Source of the DNA: Candidatus Omnitrophota bacterium
Lineage (GTDB): Bacteria > Omnitrophota > Gorgyraeia > Gygaellales > JAHJCI01
Assembly: GCA_016783355.1 (NCBI GenBank)
Contig: JADHWR010000067.1
Coordinates: 1-5,999, forward strand
Direction of reading: 5' to 3'
Length of the DNA stretch: 5,999 nucleotides
Of this stretch, positions 1 to 5,431 are shown piece after piece (positions within the stretch are counted from its first letter, which is position 1; every line of letters begins with the position of its first letter). The notes beneath the pieces were generated by a model. It was not told where the DNA came from, made no database searches, and saw only the letters and a program-made list of their open reading frames with translations. Both the position numbers and the translations under genes were made by a program.

Positions 1-1830
1 TATAAATTGGATACAATTATGCCTGTTGATGAAAAAGGAAATTTTGACTCGACAGTTGATGATTTAGCGGGCATTGATGTATTTTCGGCGAATAAAATAA
101 TTCTTGAGAAATTAAGGTCTTTGGGTCTTTTGCTTTTCGAGGATGAGGTTCGCCATTCCTATCCGCATTGCTGGCGTTGCAAAAATCCAATCATTTTTCG
201 CGCAACTAAACAGTGGTTTCTGAAGATCGACCACTTAGATTTAAGAAAGAGGCTCCTTGAAATTGTCAATAATAATATTCAATGGTTTCCTCCTCAGGGC
301 AGAGAGCGGATTCAGGCAATGATTGAGATGAGGCCAGATTGGTGCCTTTCCCGCCAGAGATACTGGGGTATTCCTATTCCGGCCATTGCCTGTTTAAATT
401 GCAAGAACGAATTTCTTATTCCCGAGGTTATGGAGGAATTCATTAAGATTGTTGCCAAGGAAGGTAGTGATGCCTGGTTTATAAAGGAAATAGGAGAATT
501 TCTGCCAAAAGATTTCCTCTGTCCTTACTGTGGAGAGAAGAAATTGCAAAAGACAGATGAGATTCTTGATGTCTGGTTTGAATCAGGAGCAAGTTTCCAG
601 GGGGTCTTAAAAAAGAAAGAAGACCTTGGTTTCCCTTGTCAGTTATATCTGGAGGGCTCTGATCAGCATCGAGGATGGTTTCAGGCTTCTTTGATTATCT
701 CGGTCGCAACGCAGGATAAATCCCCTTTTAAATCTGTGCTTACCCATGGTTTTGTTGTTGATGCCGAGGGACGAAAGATGTCAAAGTCAACGGGTAATGT
801 TATCTCACCACAAGACATTATCAAAAAATATGGTGCAGATATATTGCGCCTTTGGGTTGCAGCAAGCAATTATAATGAAGATATAAGGGTTTCTGATGAG
901 ATATTAACAGGAGTTTGCGAGGTGTATCGCAAGATAAGAAATACAGCAAGATTTATGCTGAGCAATCTTTATGATTTTTATCCTGACCAAGATAGATTGA
1001 ATTACGAGGACTTAAAAAATATAGATAAGTGGATATTATTTAAATTACAACTCGTTTTAAATTCAGTGACCGGTTTTTACGAAGGATTTGAGTTTTACCG
1101 GGCCTTTCAGGAAATCTATAATTTTTGCAATAACGATCTTTCGATGAGTTATTTAGATATGATTAAGGGCAGGCTCTATACTTATTCTTCGTCTTCAAAA
1201 GAACGGCGTGGGGCCCAAACAACTATTTATGAGATATTGAGTGTCTTGGTAAGAATAATTGCGCCGATAACCGTATTTACAGCAGAAGATATCTGGCGAC
1301 ATATGCCTGCCTGCCGGACAGGCCCCGACCCAAGTAGAAGGATTGTCGGGGCAGGCAGGCCGAAGGAAGGGACTCTGCCTCTGAGTGTCCATCTTTTGGA
1401 TTGGCCAAGATATAACCCCCTTTATGGCCGGGATGATATCGATCAGGAATTGAAGAAAATCTTGAGTTTATTACCTTCTGTTACGGAAGAACTGGAGGGA
1501 CTGCGCCAGCAAGGTACAATCGGCAGCTCCTTTGATGCAAAAATAATTTTGTTGACAAATGATAAACTTTATCTTAAATATTTAGAAGGCCATAAAGATG
1601 AGCTTGTTGAGATATTTAAAGTATCCTCTGTTGAGATTAATGAGGATAAAACGAGCTCGTTTCGTTTAAATGTTATGAAGGCAGATGGTTTAAGGTGTGC
1701 GCGCTGCTGGAATTATAATTCGTCCGTAGGCCGGGACAGACAGCATTCGCAGCTTTGTAGCCGCTGTGTTGGGATTCTAAAAGAGGAGAGTAGCTATGAA
1801 GAGAAAGACAGCAACAAAGAGAAGAACTAA
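1..1830 (+). CDS. ileS: Isoleucyl-tRNA synthetase, C-terminal two thirds (5' end outside window)
   Basis: Class I aminoacyl-tRNA synthetase that charges tRNA-Ile in the cytoplasm. The frame is open from base 1, so the TTG at position 7 is not the real start; about 609 codons of a protein usually near 930 residues are present. Numbered from that TTG, the fragment begins at the end of the editing domain, runs through the catalytic core (SYPHCWR, RPDWCLSRQRYWG, LEGSDQHRGW, KMSKS at residues 257-261) and the helical anticodon-binding domain (RKIRNTARF), and ends in a C-terminal zinc finger with Cys 564, 567, 584 and 587. A second CxxC pair set (Cys 129/132 and 172/175) lies in the catalytic region; E. 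coli IleS lacks it but many other bacteria have it. KMSKS plus the C-terminal finger indicates the ordinary bacterial type. An in-frame palindromic insert lies at about residues 434-455. The last 35 nt overlap the next gene. Confidence 0.97.
   Translation, partial: YKLDTIMPVDEKGNFDSTVDDLAGIDVFSANKIILEKLRSLGLLLFEDEVRHSYPHCWRCKNPIIFRATKQWFLKIDHLDLRKRLLEIVNNNIQWFPPQGRERIQAMIEMRPDWCLSRQRYWGIPIPAIACLNCKNEFLIPEVMEEFIKIVAKEGSDAWFIKEIGEFLPKDFLCPYCGEKKLQKTDEILDVWFESGASFQGVLKKKEDLGFPCQLYLEGSDQHRGWFQASLIISVATQDKSPFKSVLTHGFVVDAEGRKMSKSTGNVISPQDIIKKYGADILRLWVAASNYNEDIRVSDEILTGVCEVYRKIRNTARFMLSNLYDFYPDQDRLNYEDLKNIDKWILFKLQLVLNSVTGFYEGFEFYRAFQEIYNFCNNDLSMSYLDMIKGRLYTYSSSSKERRGAQTTIYEILSVLVRIIAPITVFTAEDIWRHMPACRTGPDPSRRIVGAGRPKEGTLPLSVHLLDWPRYNPLYGRDDIDQELKKILSLLPSVTEELEGLRQQGTIGSSFDAKIILLTNDKLYLKYLEGHKDELVEIFKVSSVEINEDKTSSFRLNVMKADGLRCARCWNYNSSVGRDRQHSQLCSRCVGILKEESSYEEKDSNKEKN
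1305..1360. repeat. Palindromic repeat inserted in frame within ileS
   Basis: Left arm GCCTGCCTG (1305-1313) pairs with CAGGCAGGC (1352-1360). Inside it CCCCGAC (1323-1329) pairs with GTCGGGG (1345-1351), leaving a 15-nt loop. The 9 extra bases on the left side (1314-1322) complete a small hairpin, CCTG (1310-1313) with CAGG (1319-1322). Translated, the element and its 3' flank give a Gly/Arg/Pro-rich stretch between HMP (residue 434) and SVHLLDWP (from residue 460), where IleS relatives usually have only a short linker. The block is GC-rich in an AT-rich gene. I see it directly as an inverted repeat; that it is an inserted mobile or dispersed repeat is inference. Confidence 0.75.
1783..1788 (+). 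promoter_or_regulatory. Shine-Dalgarno site for the traR/dksA-type gene
   Basis: GAGGAG lies 7 nt before the ATG at 1796, inside the 3' end of ileS. It fixes the start of the downstream gene and shows that the 35-nt overlap with ileS is genuine. Confidence 0.8.
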
Positions 1831-2206
1831 GGTATTAACAAAAAGAGAGTTAAACTATTTCCGCAAGCTTCTCCTTGAGAAGAAAATGCATCTGATCGAT
1901 GAACTTAAGCATTCCCGGGAAGAAGTATTAAGAAAATCACCAAGGGATGCTGCCGGTGATATCTCTGGCTATTCTATACATATGGCTGATGTCGCTACAG
2001 ATAATTATGACCGCCAGTTTTCTTTAGATATTGCTACCTCTGAACGAGAAATTCTTTGTGAAATCGGAGAGGCTATTCAGCGGATTGAAAATAGGACATT
2101 TGGTATATGCCAGGCTTGCAAATTACCGATTAGTAAAACCCGGCTTAAAGCAGTTCCCCATACCTACTTTTGCCTTAAATGCCAACGAGAAAAAGAAAAA
2201 CACTGA
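1796..2206 (+). CDS. DksA/TraR-family C4 zinc-finger protein
   Basis: 136-residue protein, similar in length to DksA. It begins with a very basic tail (residues 1-17, KRKTATKRRTK). A predicted helical region follows, with a family-like acidic segment (HMADVATDNYDRQ, residues 62-74) and a second helix (SEREILCEIGEAIQRIE). It ends in a four-cysteine zinc finger, Cys 105, 108, 126 and 129, in the FGICQACKLPIS...YFCLKCQ context typical of the family. Known members bind RNA polymerase in the secondary channel and alter promoter selection; whether this one does is inference. DksA's DxxDxA coiled-coil tip is not clearly conserved, so I give no gene symbol. The start is set by GAGGAG at 1783. The gene overlaps ileS by 35 nt and lspA by 28 nt, so it is probably co-transcribed with both. 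Confidence 0.85.
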   Translation: MKRKTATKRRTKVLTKRELNYFRKLLLEKKMHLIDELKHSREEVLRKSPRDAAGDISGYSIHMADVATDNYDRQFSLDIATSEREILCEIGEAIQRIENRTFGICQACKLPISKTRLKAVPHTYFCLKCQREKEKH

Positions 2207-2637
2207 TCCTTTCTGTTATATTAGTTATTTTCTTTTTAGATCAACTTTCCAAATATTTCGTCGCCTCACTCTTATCTGTTGGCGAAAGCATTCCTGTTAT
2301 AAAAGATATTTTTCACATTAGCCTTGTTCGTAATACCGGGGCTGCCTTTGGGATATTAAAGGGTGAACTTTATCTTTTACTTGCGTTAACTTTAATTGTG
2401 ACAATTTTTTTTGCAATCAAATTAAGGAAAGAGACGGTCTTGGTACAAACTTTAGGAATGAGCCTGATTCTCGCCGGGGCAATAGGTAATCTTACCGACC
2501 GCATCAGACTGGGTGTAGTAATTGACTTTTTGGATTTTCGTATCTGGCCAGTGTTCAATATCGCAGATAGTGCCATTACTATCGGTGCGGTATTACTGGG
2601 ATTTTACTTTTTAAAAAAATGCAGGAATATCGCCTGA
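2179..2637 (+). CDS. lspA: Lipoprotein signal peptidase (signal peptidase II)
   Basis: Inner-membrane aspartic protease that removes the signal peptide from lipid-modified prolipoproteins. The 152 residues are of usual length. A basic N-terminus (MPTRKRK) precedes four hydrophobic segments at about residues 9-28, 64-80, 88-104 and 126-148, the known LspA topology. Family motifs are all visible: FLDQLSKYF near the N-terminus, RNTGAAFGIL (51-60), GAIGNLTDRIRLGVVIDF (100-117) and FNIADSAI (126-133). Asp 116 and Asp 130 align with the catalytic pair (Asp 124 and Asp 143 in Pseudomonas aeruginosa LspA). The ATG lies inside the preceding gene (28-nt overlap) and has no clear Shine-Dalgarno site, so translation probably depends on coupling. 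There is no alternative ATG, GTG or TTG before the first membrane segment. Confidence 0.97.
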   Translation: MPTRKRKTLILSVILVIFFLDQLSKYFVASLLSVGESIPVIKDIFHISLVRNTGAAFGILKGELYLLLALTLIVTIFFAIKLRKETVLVQTLGMSLILAGAIGNLTDRIRLGVVIDFLDFRIWPVFNIADSAITIGAVLLGFYFLKKCRNIA

Positions 2638-3521
2638 TGGTTAAGCTCGAAGATAAGGAAAAGCGCTTGGACTTATTGCTTTTTGGATTCTCTGAGGACA
2701 ATCAGCTTGGCCTCTCACGCACCTTTTTGCAGCAACTGATACGCAAGGGTCAAATTACAGTGGATAGCAAGGTTCTCAAAGCACACTATAAGGTGAGGGC
2801 TGGTCAAATTATTGATTTAAAGATACCCTCGGTTTTAGAAAACAGACCTGTGGCTGAGGATATTCCTTTGGATATTGTTTATGAAGACGAGGATATTATT
2901 GTTGTCAATAAGGCAGCCGGCATGGTCGTTCATAGCGGCGCAGGCAACCCCAACAGAACATTAGTAAATGCCCTTCTTTTCCGTTATTCATCTTTATCTA
3001 ATATTAACCCAGCCCGACCGGGTATTGTTCACCGTTTAGATAAGGGAACCTCTGGTTTGCTGGCGGTGGCAAGGAATAATCCTAGCCACCTCAATTTAGC
3101 ACGTCAATTTGCCTCTCACTCAATTATGCGCAAATACGTGGCGTTAGTAGAGGGCAGGATAGATTTTAATGAGGATGTTATTGAGTTGCCCATTGGAAGA
3201 GATAGACGCCGCCGGGATAAAATGAGCGTGACTTATCTTTCCAAAAGCCGGGCGGCATTGACCAAATTTCGGGTTTTAAAGCGCACCTTAGATTACAGTC
3301 TCCTGGAGCTTTCGCCTTTTACAGGAAGAACGCATCAGTTAAGAGTGCATTTAAGTTTTTTGGGGCATCCTATTTTAGGGGATGAGAAATACGGAAGGAA
3401 AGAGAGCTTTCCACGGTTAGCATTGCATGCTTATAAGTTAGGCCTGGTTCATCCCCGCACTAACAAATTTATGGAATTTTCAACGCCCATTCCCGGGAAG
3501 TTTTTAGAAGCTGTGGAATAG
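2619..3521 (+). CDS. rluD: RluD-type 23S rRNA pseudouridine synthase (RluA family)
   Basis: Converts uridine to pseudouridine in structured RNA; RluD itself acts on helix 69 of 23S rRNA. The 300 residues fit the family. An N-terminal S4 RNA-binding domain (about residues 14-72, SRTFLQQLIRKGQITVD) is followed by the catalytic domain (from about residue 85). That domain holds DIIVVNKAAGMVVHSGAGN, the HRLDKGTSGLLAVAR motif with catalytic Asp 141, and TGRTHQLRVHL (235-245). The target among RluA/C/D-type sites cannot be fixed from sequence alone, so rluD is the best but not a proven symbol. Two starts are possible. The ATG at 2619 keeps the EYRLMV strand often seen in homologues but lacks a ribosome site. 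The ATG at 2637 overlaps the lspA stop as TGATG and has AGGA 10 nt upstream. Confidence 0.93.
   Translation: MQEYRLMVKLEDKEKRLDLLLFGFSEDNQLGLSRTFLQQLIRKGQITVDSKVLKAHYKVRAGQIIDLKIPSVLENRPVAEDIPLDIVYEDEDIIVVNKAAGMVVHSGAGNPNRTLVNALLFRYSSLSNINPARPGIVHRLDKGTSGLLAVARNNPSHLNLARQFASHSIMRKYVALVEGRIDFNEDVIELPIGRDRRRRDKMSVTYLSKSRAALTKFRVLKRTLDYSLLELSPFTGRTHQLRVHLSFLGHPILGDEKYGRKESFPRLALHAYKLGLVHPRTNKFMEFSTPIPGKFLEAVE
2623..2626 (+). promoter_or_regulatory. Possible Shine-Dalgarno site favouring the internal rluD start
   Basis: AGGA lies 10 nt before the ATG at 2637, which itself overlaps the lspA stop codon (TGATG). This supports a coupled start at 2637, six codons inside the longer reading frame that opens at 2619. 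Confidence 0.4.
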
Positions 3522-3528
3522 ATTTTGT

Positions 3529-3650
3529 TTATGAGCGGGTCCTGTCTTCGGCAGAGCCCAAAATTGTCCTCGCTCAAGGGGAAGCCTCTATAGAGCATAA
3601 TTCGCTGCGGGCTATTTTGGGCCGCCCACCGCCTCGCCACCCGCTTATAA
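3529..3650. other. Structured non-coding element 1 (12-bp closing stem)
   Basis: TTATGAGCGGGT (3529-3540) is complementary to ACCCGCTTATAA (3639-3650), with a single G-T position that would be a G-U pair in RNA. Enclosed are a hairpin with a cUUCGg tetraloop (3542-3554, one bulged base), a perfect 9-bp stem GCCCAAAAT (3556-3564) with ATTTTGGGC (3614-3622), and inside that the palindrome CTCTATAGAG (3586-3595). The element starts only 8 nt after the rluD stop codon. It may be a 3' UTR structure, a small RNA or a dispersed palindromic repeat; I do not recognise a known family. Confidence 0.55.
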
Positions 3651-3682
3651 GATCAATTTTGGAAGTCCGACTTCCAAAGATC
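3651..3682. repeat. Near-perfect palindrome between the two structured elements
   Basis: TTTGGAAGTC (3658-3667) and GACTTCCAAA (3669-3678) are perfect inverted repeats around one central C. Flanking GATC on both sides (3651-3654 and 3679-3682) extends the symmetry, with AAT bulged on the left. It sits exactly between element 1 and element 2. No T-run follows on either strand, so it does not look like an intrinsic terminator. Confidence 0.65.
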
Positions 3683-3687
3683 TATGA

Positions 3688-3932
3688 GAATGAAAGTTTT
3701 TATGGACAGTGCAATTAGAAATCCTTCGGCAAGTGTCTGCAAGGAATTACGAAGAGTGAATGACGGAACTGACCGTAAGGGAATTCCGTCAAATGAACAA
3801 GTCGTAAGCCCCGTTCGAAGTAAGACGCCAAGGGCGACTGCCCCGCCAAATTCCGTGGCGGGGACTTCGAACGGGGTAAGCCGTAGCAGACCGCTGAAAG
3901 ATTTCAGCATCTGGGAATAAAAATTTTCATTC
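3688..3932. other. Structured non-coding element 2 with 16-bp terminal inverted repeats
   Basis: GAATGAAAGTTTTTAT (3688-3703) is complementary to ATAAAAATTTTCATTC (3917-3932) at 15 of 16 positions, and the exception is a G-U pair in RNA. Between the ends, in order, lie four substructures. The first is a hairpin TCCTT-(cg)-GCA with TGC-AAGGA (3722-3745). The second is GACGGAA with TTCCGTC (3762-3790). The third is a three-way junction (3809-3876), in which a perfect 13-bp stem CCCCGTTCGAAGT with ACTTCGAACGGGG encloses CGCC/GGCG (3826-3836) and CCCCGCCA/TGGCGGGG (3841-3863). The fourth is GCTGAAA with TTTCAGC (3893-3908). TA dinucleotides lie 3 nt outside both ends. It could be a structured RNA or a miniature inverted-repeat element; it matches no RNA family I can recognise. 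Confidence 0.6.
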
Positions 3933-3963
3933 GGTTATTGCTAACTTAATATGAAGATGGGTC

Positions 3964-3973
3964 CTGTTAACAG
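3964..3973. repeat. Short perfect palindrome upstream of aroA
   Basis: CTGTTAACAG is a 10-bp perfect palindrome 13 nt before the aroA Shine-Dalgarno site. The position would suit an operator, but its short length means chance cannot be excluded. Confidence 0.3.
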
Positions 3974-3986
3974 AATGGTGCAATAC

Positions 3987-3992
3987 GAGGAG
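3987..3992 (+). promoter_or_regulatory. Shine-Dalgarno site of aroA
   Basis: GAGGAG lies 8 nt before the ATG at 4001 and fixes the aroA start. It is the same hexamer as that used by the traR/dksA-type gene. Confidence 0.85.
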
Positions 3993-4000
3993 CTAAATAA

Positions 4001-5377
4001 ATGAGACACTCATTTGTTGTAAAACCGGCAAAGAGCATAAAGGGAAGCGTAGTTGTACCTGCGGATAAGTCTATTGCCCACCGCAGCATAATGATTAGCG
4101 CCATCAGTAAGGGTAAGACAGAGATTTTAAATTTCCCGCTTAATAAAGACTGCCTGATTACGTTAAGGGTCTTCCAGGAGTTAGGCGTGAAGATTTCGAT
4201 GATTAAATCCACACCTTATACTGCGCGTGTCCTTGTAGAAGGCAAGGGCTTATACAGTCTCAAATCAAAGCAGTCTTTATTTATCGGTGATTCAGGAACA
4301 ACCTTTCGTTTACTTTCCGGGATTTTGGCAGGCCTACCCGCCTCTGTAATTTTAAAAGGAGGTATTTCTCTTTCTCGACGGCCGATGTCCCGCATTGCGC
4401 AACCTTTAAGAAAAATGGGGGCAGTTATAAAATCCCGTCAGGTCCGGGGAAAAATGGAAGAGTATCCTCCTTTGATGATAAAGGGCGGTAATTTAAAAGG
4501 TATTAGCTATAAGATGCCTGTTGCCTCGGCACAGGTTAAATCATGTATTTTGCTTGCCGGGTTATTTGCGCAGGGAAGGACGACGATTATCGAGCCAATA
4601 AAGACACGCGACCATACAGAGAAGATGTTAAAGCAATTTAAGGCGAAGATTAAAGTAAAGAGAGAAAAGATTATTCTCCAGAAGAAATCATTATGTTCTG
4701 CAGGCAGGATTTATATTCCTGGTGATATCTCCTGCGCAAGTTTTTTCATTGTTGCCGCAACCATAATTCCTGATTCAAGAATTTGTCTAAAATCAGTTGG
4801 AATAAATCCCACGCGAACAGGCATAATTAAGGTACTAAGAAGGATGGGGGCAGATATTAAGCTCAAAACGAAAAGCGAAAAGCGCAAAACTGGAGCGAAA
4901 AGCGAAAAGCGCAAAACTGGAGCGAAAAGCGAAAAGCGCAAAGACGGGGAACCAATAGGGGATATTTTTGTAAGGACGAGTAAATTAAGAGGGACAGTTA
5001 TTAAAAAGGACGAGATTCCTTCTTTGATTGATGAATTACCTATTTTGATGGTTGCAGCAGCAAAAGCTGATGGTAAAACAGAGATTATTGGGGCAGGAGA
5101 ATTAAAGATTAAGGAGACCGACCGTATAAATTCAATGGTAACCAACTTGTTAAAGATGGGAGCGGATATTAAGATTGCGGGTTTGCGAAAGATAATTATT
5201 CGGGGCAGCACTGGATTAAAAGGGGCAAGGGTGCGTAGTTTCGCTGACCATCGCACTGCAATGAGTATGGTTATTGCGGGATTAGCGGCAGAAGGCAGGA
5301 CAGTGGTTGACGATATAGACTGTATTGCCAAATCATTTCCTAATTTCTTGAAGTTAGTAAAAAGGTTTTTATGCTGA
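4001..5377 (+). CDS. aroA: 3-phosphoshikimate 1-carboxyvinyltransferase (EPSP synthase)
   Basis: Cytoplasmic enzyme of the shikimate pathway that joins phosphoenolpyruvate to shikimate 3-phosphate. Motifs of the two-domain fold occur in order. PADKSIAHRSIM near the N-terminus holds the PEP-binding Lys. GDSGTTFRLLSG has its Asp at residue 97, SRRPMSRI and SAQVKSCILLAGL follow, and LIDELPIL carries the catalytic-type Asp 344. KETDRI has Glu 372, and ADHRTAMSM comes near the end. The SGTT form is closer to class II enzymes than to the E. coli NAGTAMR form. At 458 residues the protein is about 20-30 longer than usual, explained by a Lys/Arg/Glu-rich tandem repeat at residues 291-317. The usual Asn of the GNSGTT motif is Asp here. 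The start is set by GAGGAG at 3987. Confidence 0.96.
   Translation: MRHSFVVKPAKSIKGSVVVPADKSIAHRSIMISAISKGKTEILNFPLNKDCLITLRVFQELGVKISMIKSTPYTARVLVEGKGLYSLKSKQSLFIGDSGTTFRLLSGILAGLPASVILKGGISLSRRPMSRIAQPLRKMGAVIKSRQVRGKMEEYPPLMIKGGNLKGISYKMPVASAQVKSCILLAGLFAQGRTTIIEPIKTRDHTEKMLKQFKAKIKVKREKIILQKKSLCSAGRIYIPGDISCASFFIVAATIIPDSRICLKSVGINPTRTGIIKVLRRMGADIKLKTKSEKRKTGAKSEKRKTGAKSEKRKDGEPIGDIFVRTSKLRGTVIKKDEIPSLIDELPILMVAAAKADGKTEIIGAGELKIKETDRINSMVTNLLKMGADIKIAGLRKIIIRGSTGLKGARVRSFADHRTAMSMVIAGLAAEGRTVVDDIDCIAKSFPNFLKLVKRFLC
4869..4949 (+). repeat. 27-bp tandem repeat, three copies, inside aroA
   Basis: Copies lie at 4869-4895, 4896-4922 and 4923-4949. The first two are identical; the third matches the first 20 bases and then diverges at 4 of the last 7. 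Each unit itself holds CGAAAAG twice followed by CGCAAAA. The array encodes KSEKRKTGA, KSEKRKTGA and KSEKRKDG, so the 27-bp unit adds nine residues without shifting the frame. The purine-rich, strongly basic stretch falls in a surface-loop position, between the conserved GADIKL and EPIGDIFV segments. Confidence 0.95.
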
Positions 5378-5393
5378 GCCTCCAACTTTTTGT

Positions 5394-5422
5394 TTGACAA
5401 AAGGTTTAATCTTTGTTAAAAT
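5394..5422 (+). promoter_or_regulatory. Sigma70-type promoter of mreB
   Basis: The -35 box TTGACA (5394-5399) is a perfect consensus, the spacer is 17 nt, and the -10 box TAAAAT (5417-5422) has one mismatch. It lies in the 54-nt gap between the aroA stop and the mreB ATG. The expected transcription start, about 7 nt after the -10 box, is near 5429, only about 3 nt before the ATG at 5432. Confidence 0.75.
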
Positions 5423-5431
5423 TCTTTAAAG

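Larger units (their letters stand above)
3522..4000. other. Gene-free spacer filled with structured repeats
   Basis: This 479-nt gap is the only long non-coding stretch, in strong contrast to the overlapping genes before it. No frame on either strand shows a ribosome site, a recognisable domain or protein-like composition. Positions 3529-3932 hold three adjacent structured modules, listed separately. The remainder (3933-4000) contains a perfect palindrome, CTGTTAACAG (3964-3973), and the aroA ribosome site. I see no hairpin followed directly by a T-run, so there is no clear intrinsic terminator after rluD. Because the gap separates the rluD cluster from aroA, aroA may have its own promoter, but no convincing one is visible. 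Confidence 0.7.

Noticed and set aside
2031..2321. 96-codon + strand reading frame across the traR/dksA-type gene and lspA
   Set aside because: It overlaps two well-supported genes in another frame and its product shows no domain or plausible composition.
3653..3910. 85-codon - strand reading frame over the same repeats, and a 63-codon one at 3449-3640
   Set aside because: Both lie on palindromic sequence or run into the end of rluD, lack ribosome sites, and have no recognisable family.
3684..3920. 78-codon + strand reading frame in the rluD-aroA gap
   Set aside because: There is no ribosome site before the ATG, no domain is recognisable, and the frame runs across the nested inverted repeats of element 2, which explain the sequence better than a protein.
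3893..3932. Intrinsic terminator formed by GCTGAAA/TTTCAGC and the following A/T run
   Set aside because: The hairpin is AT-rich with a very short loop, and the T-run is separated from it and only four bases long; those bases belong to the terminal repeat.
3529..3932. Integron attC site, SRP RNA, tmRNA, RNase P RNA or group I/II intron
   Set aside because: I could not find the diagnostic sequences of these families (attC core sites, the SRP domain IV motif, tmRNA ends, RNase P conserved cores, or intron core/domain V).
3924..3952. Possible aroA promoter TTTTCA, 17 nt, TAATAT
   Set aside because: Each box matches consensus at only four of six positions, and the -35 box lies inside the terminal repeat of element 2. 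In AT-rich DNA this is expected by chance.
4711..5400. 229-codon - strand reading frame opposite aroA
   Set aside because: It is a shadow of the aroA frame. The + strand product has all EPSP synthase motifs, while the antisense product has no recognisable domain and its repeats merely mirror the 27-bp array.
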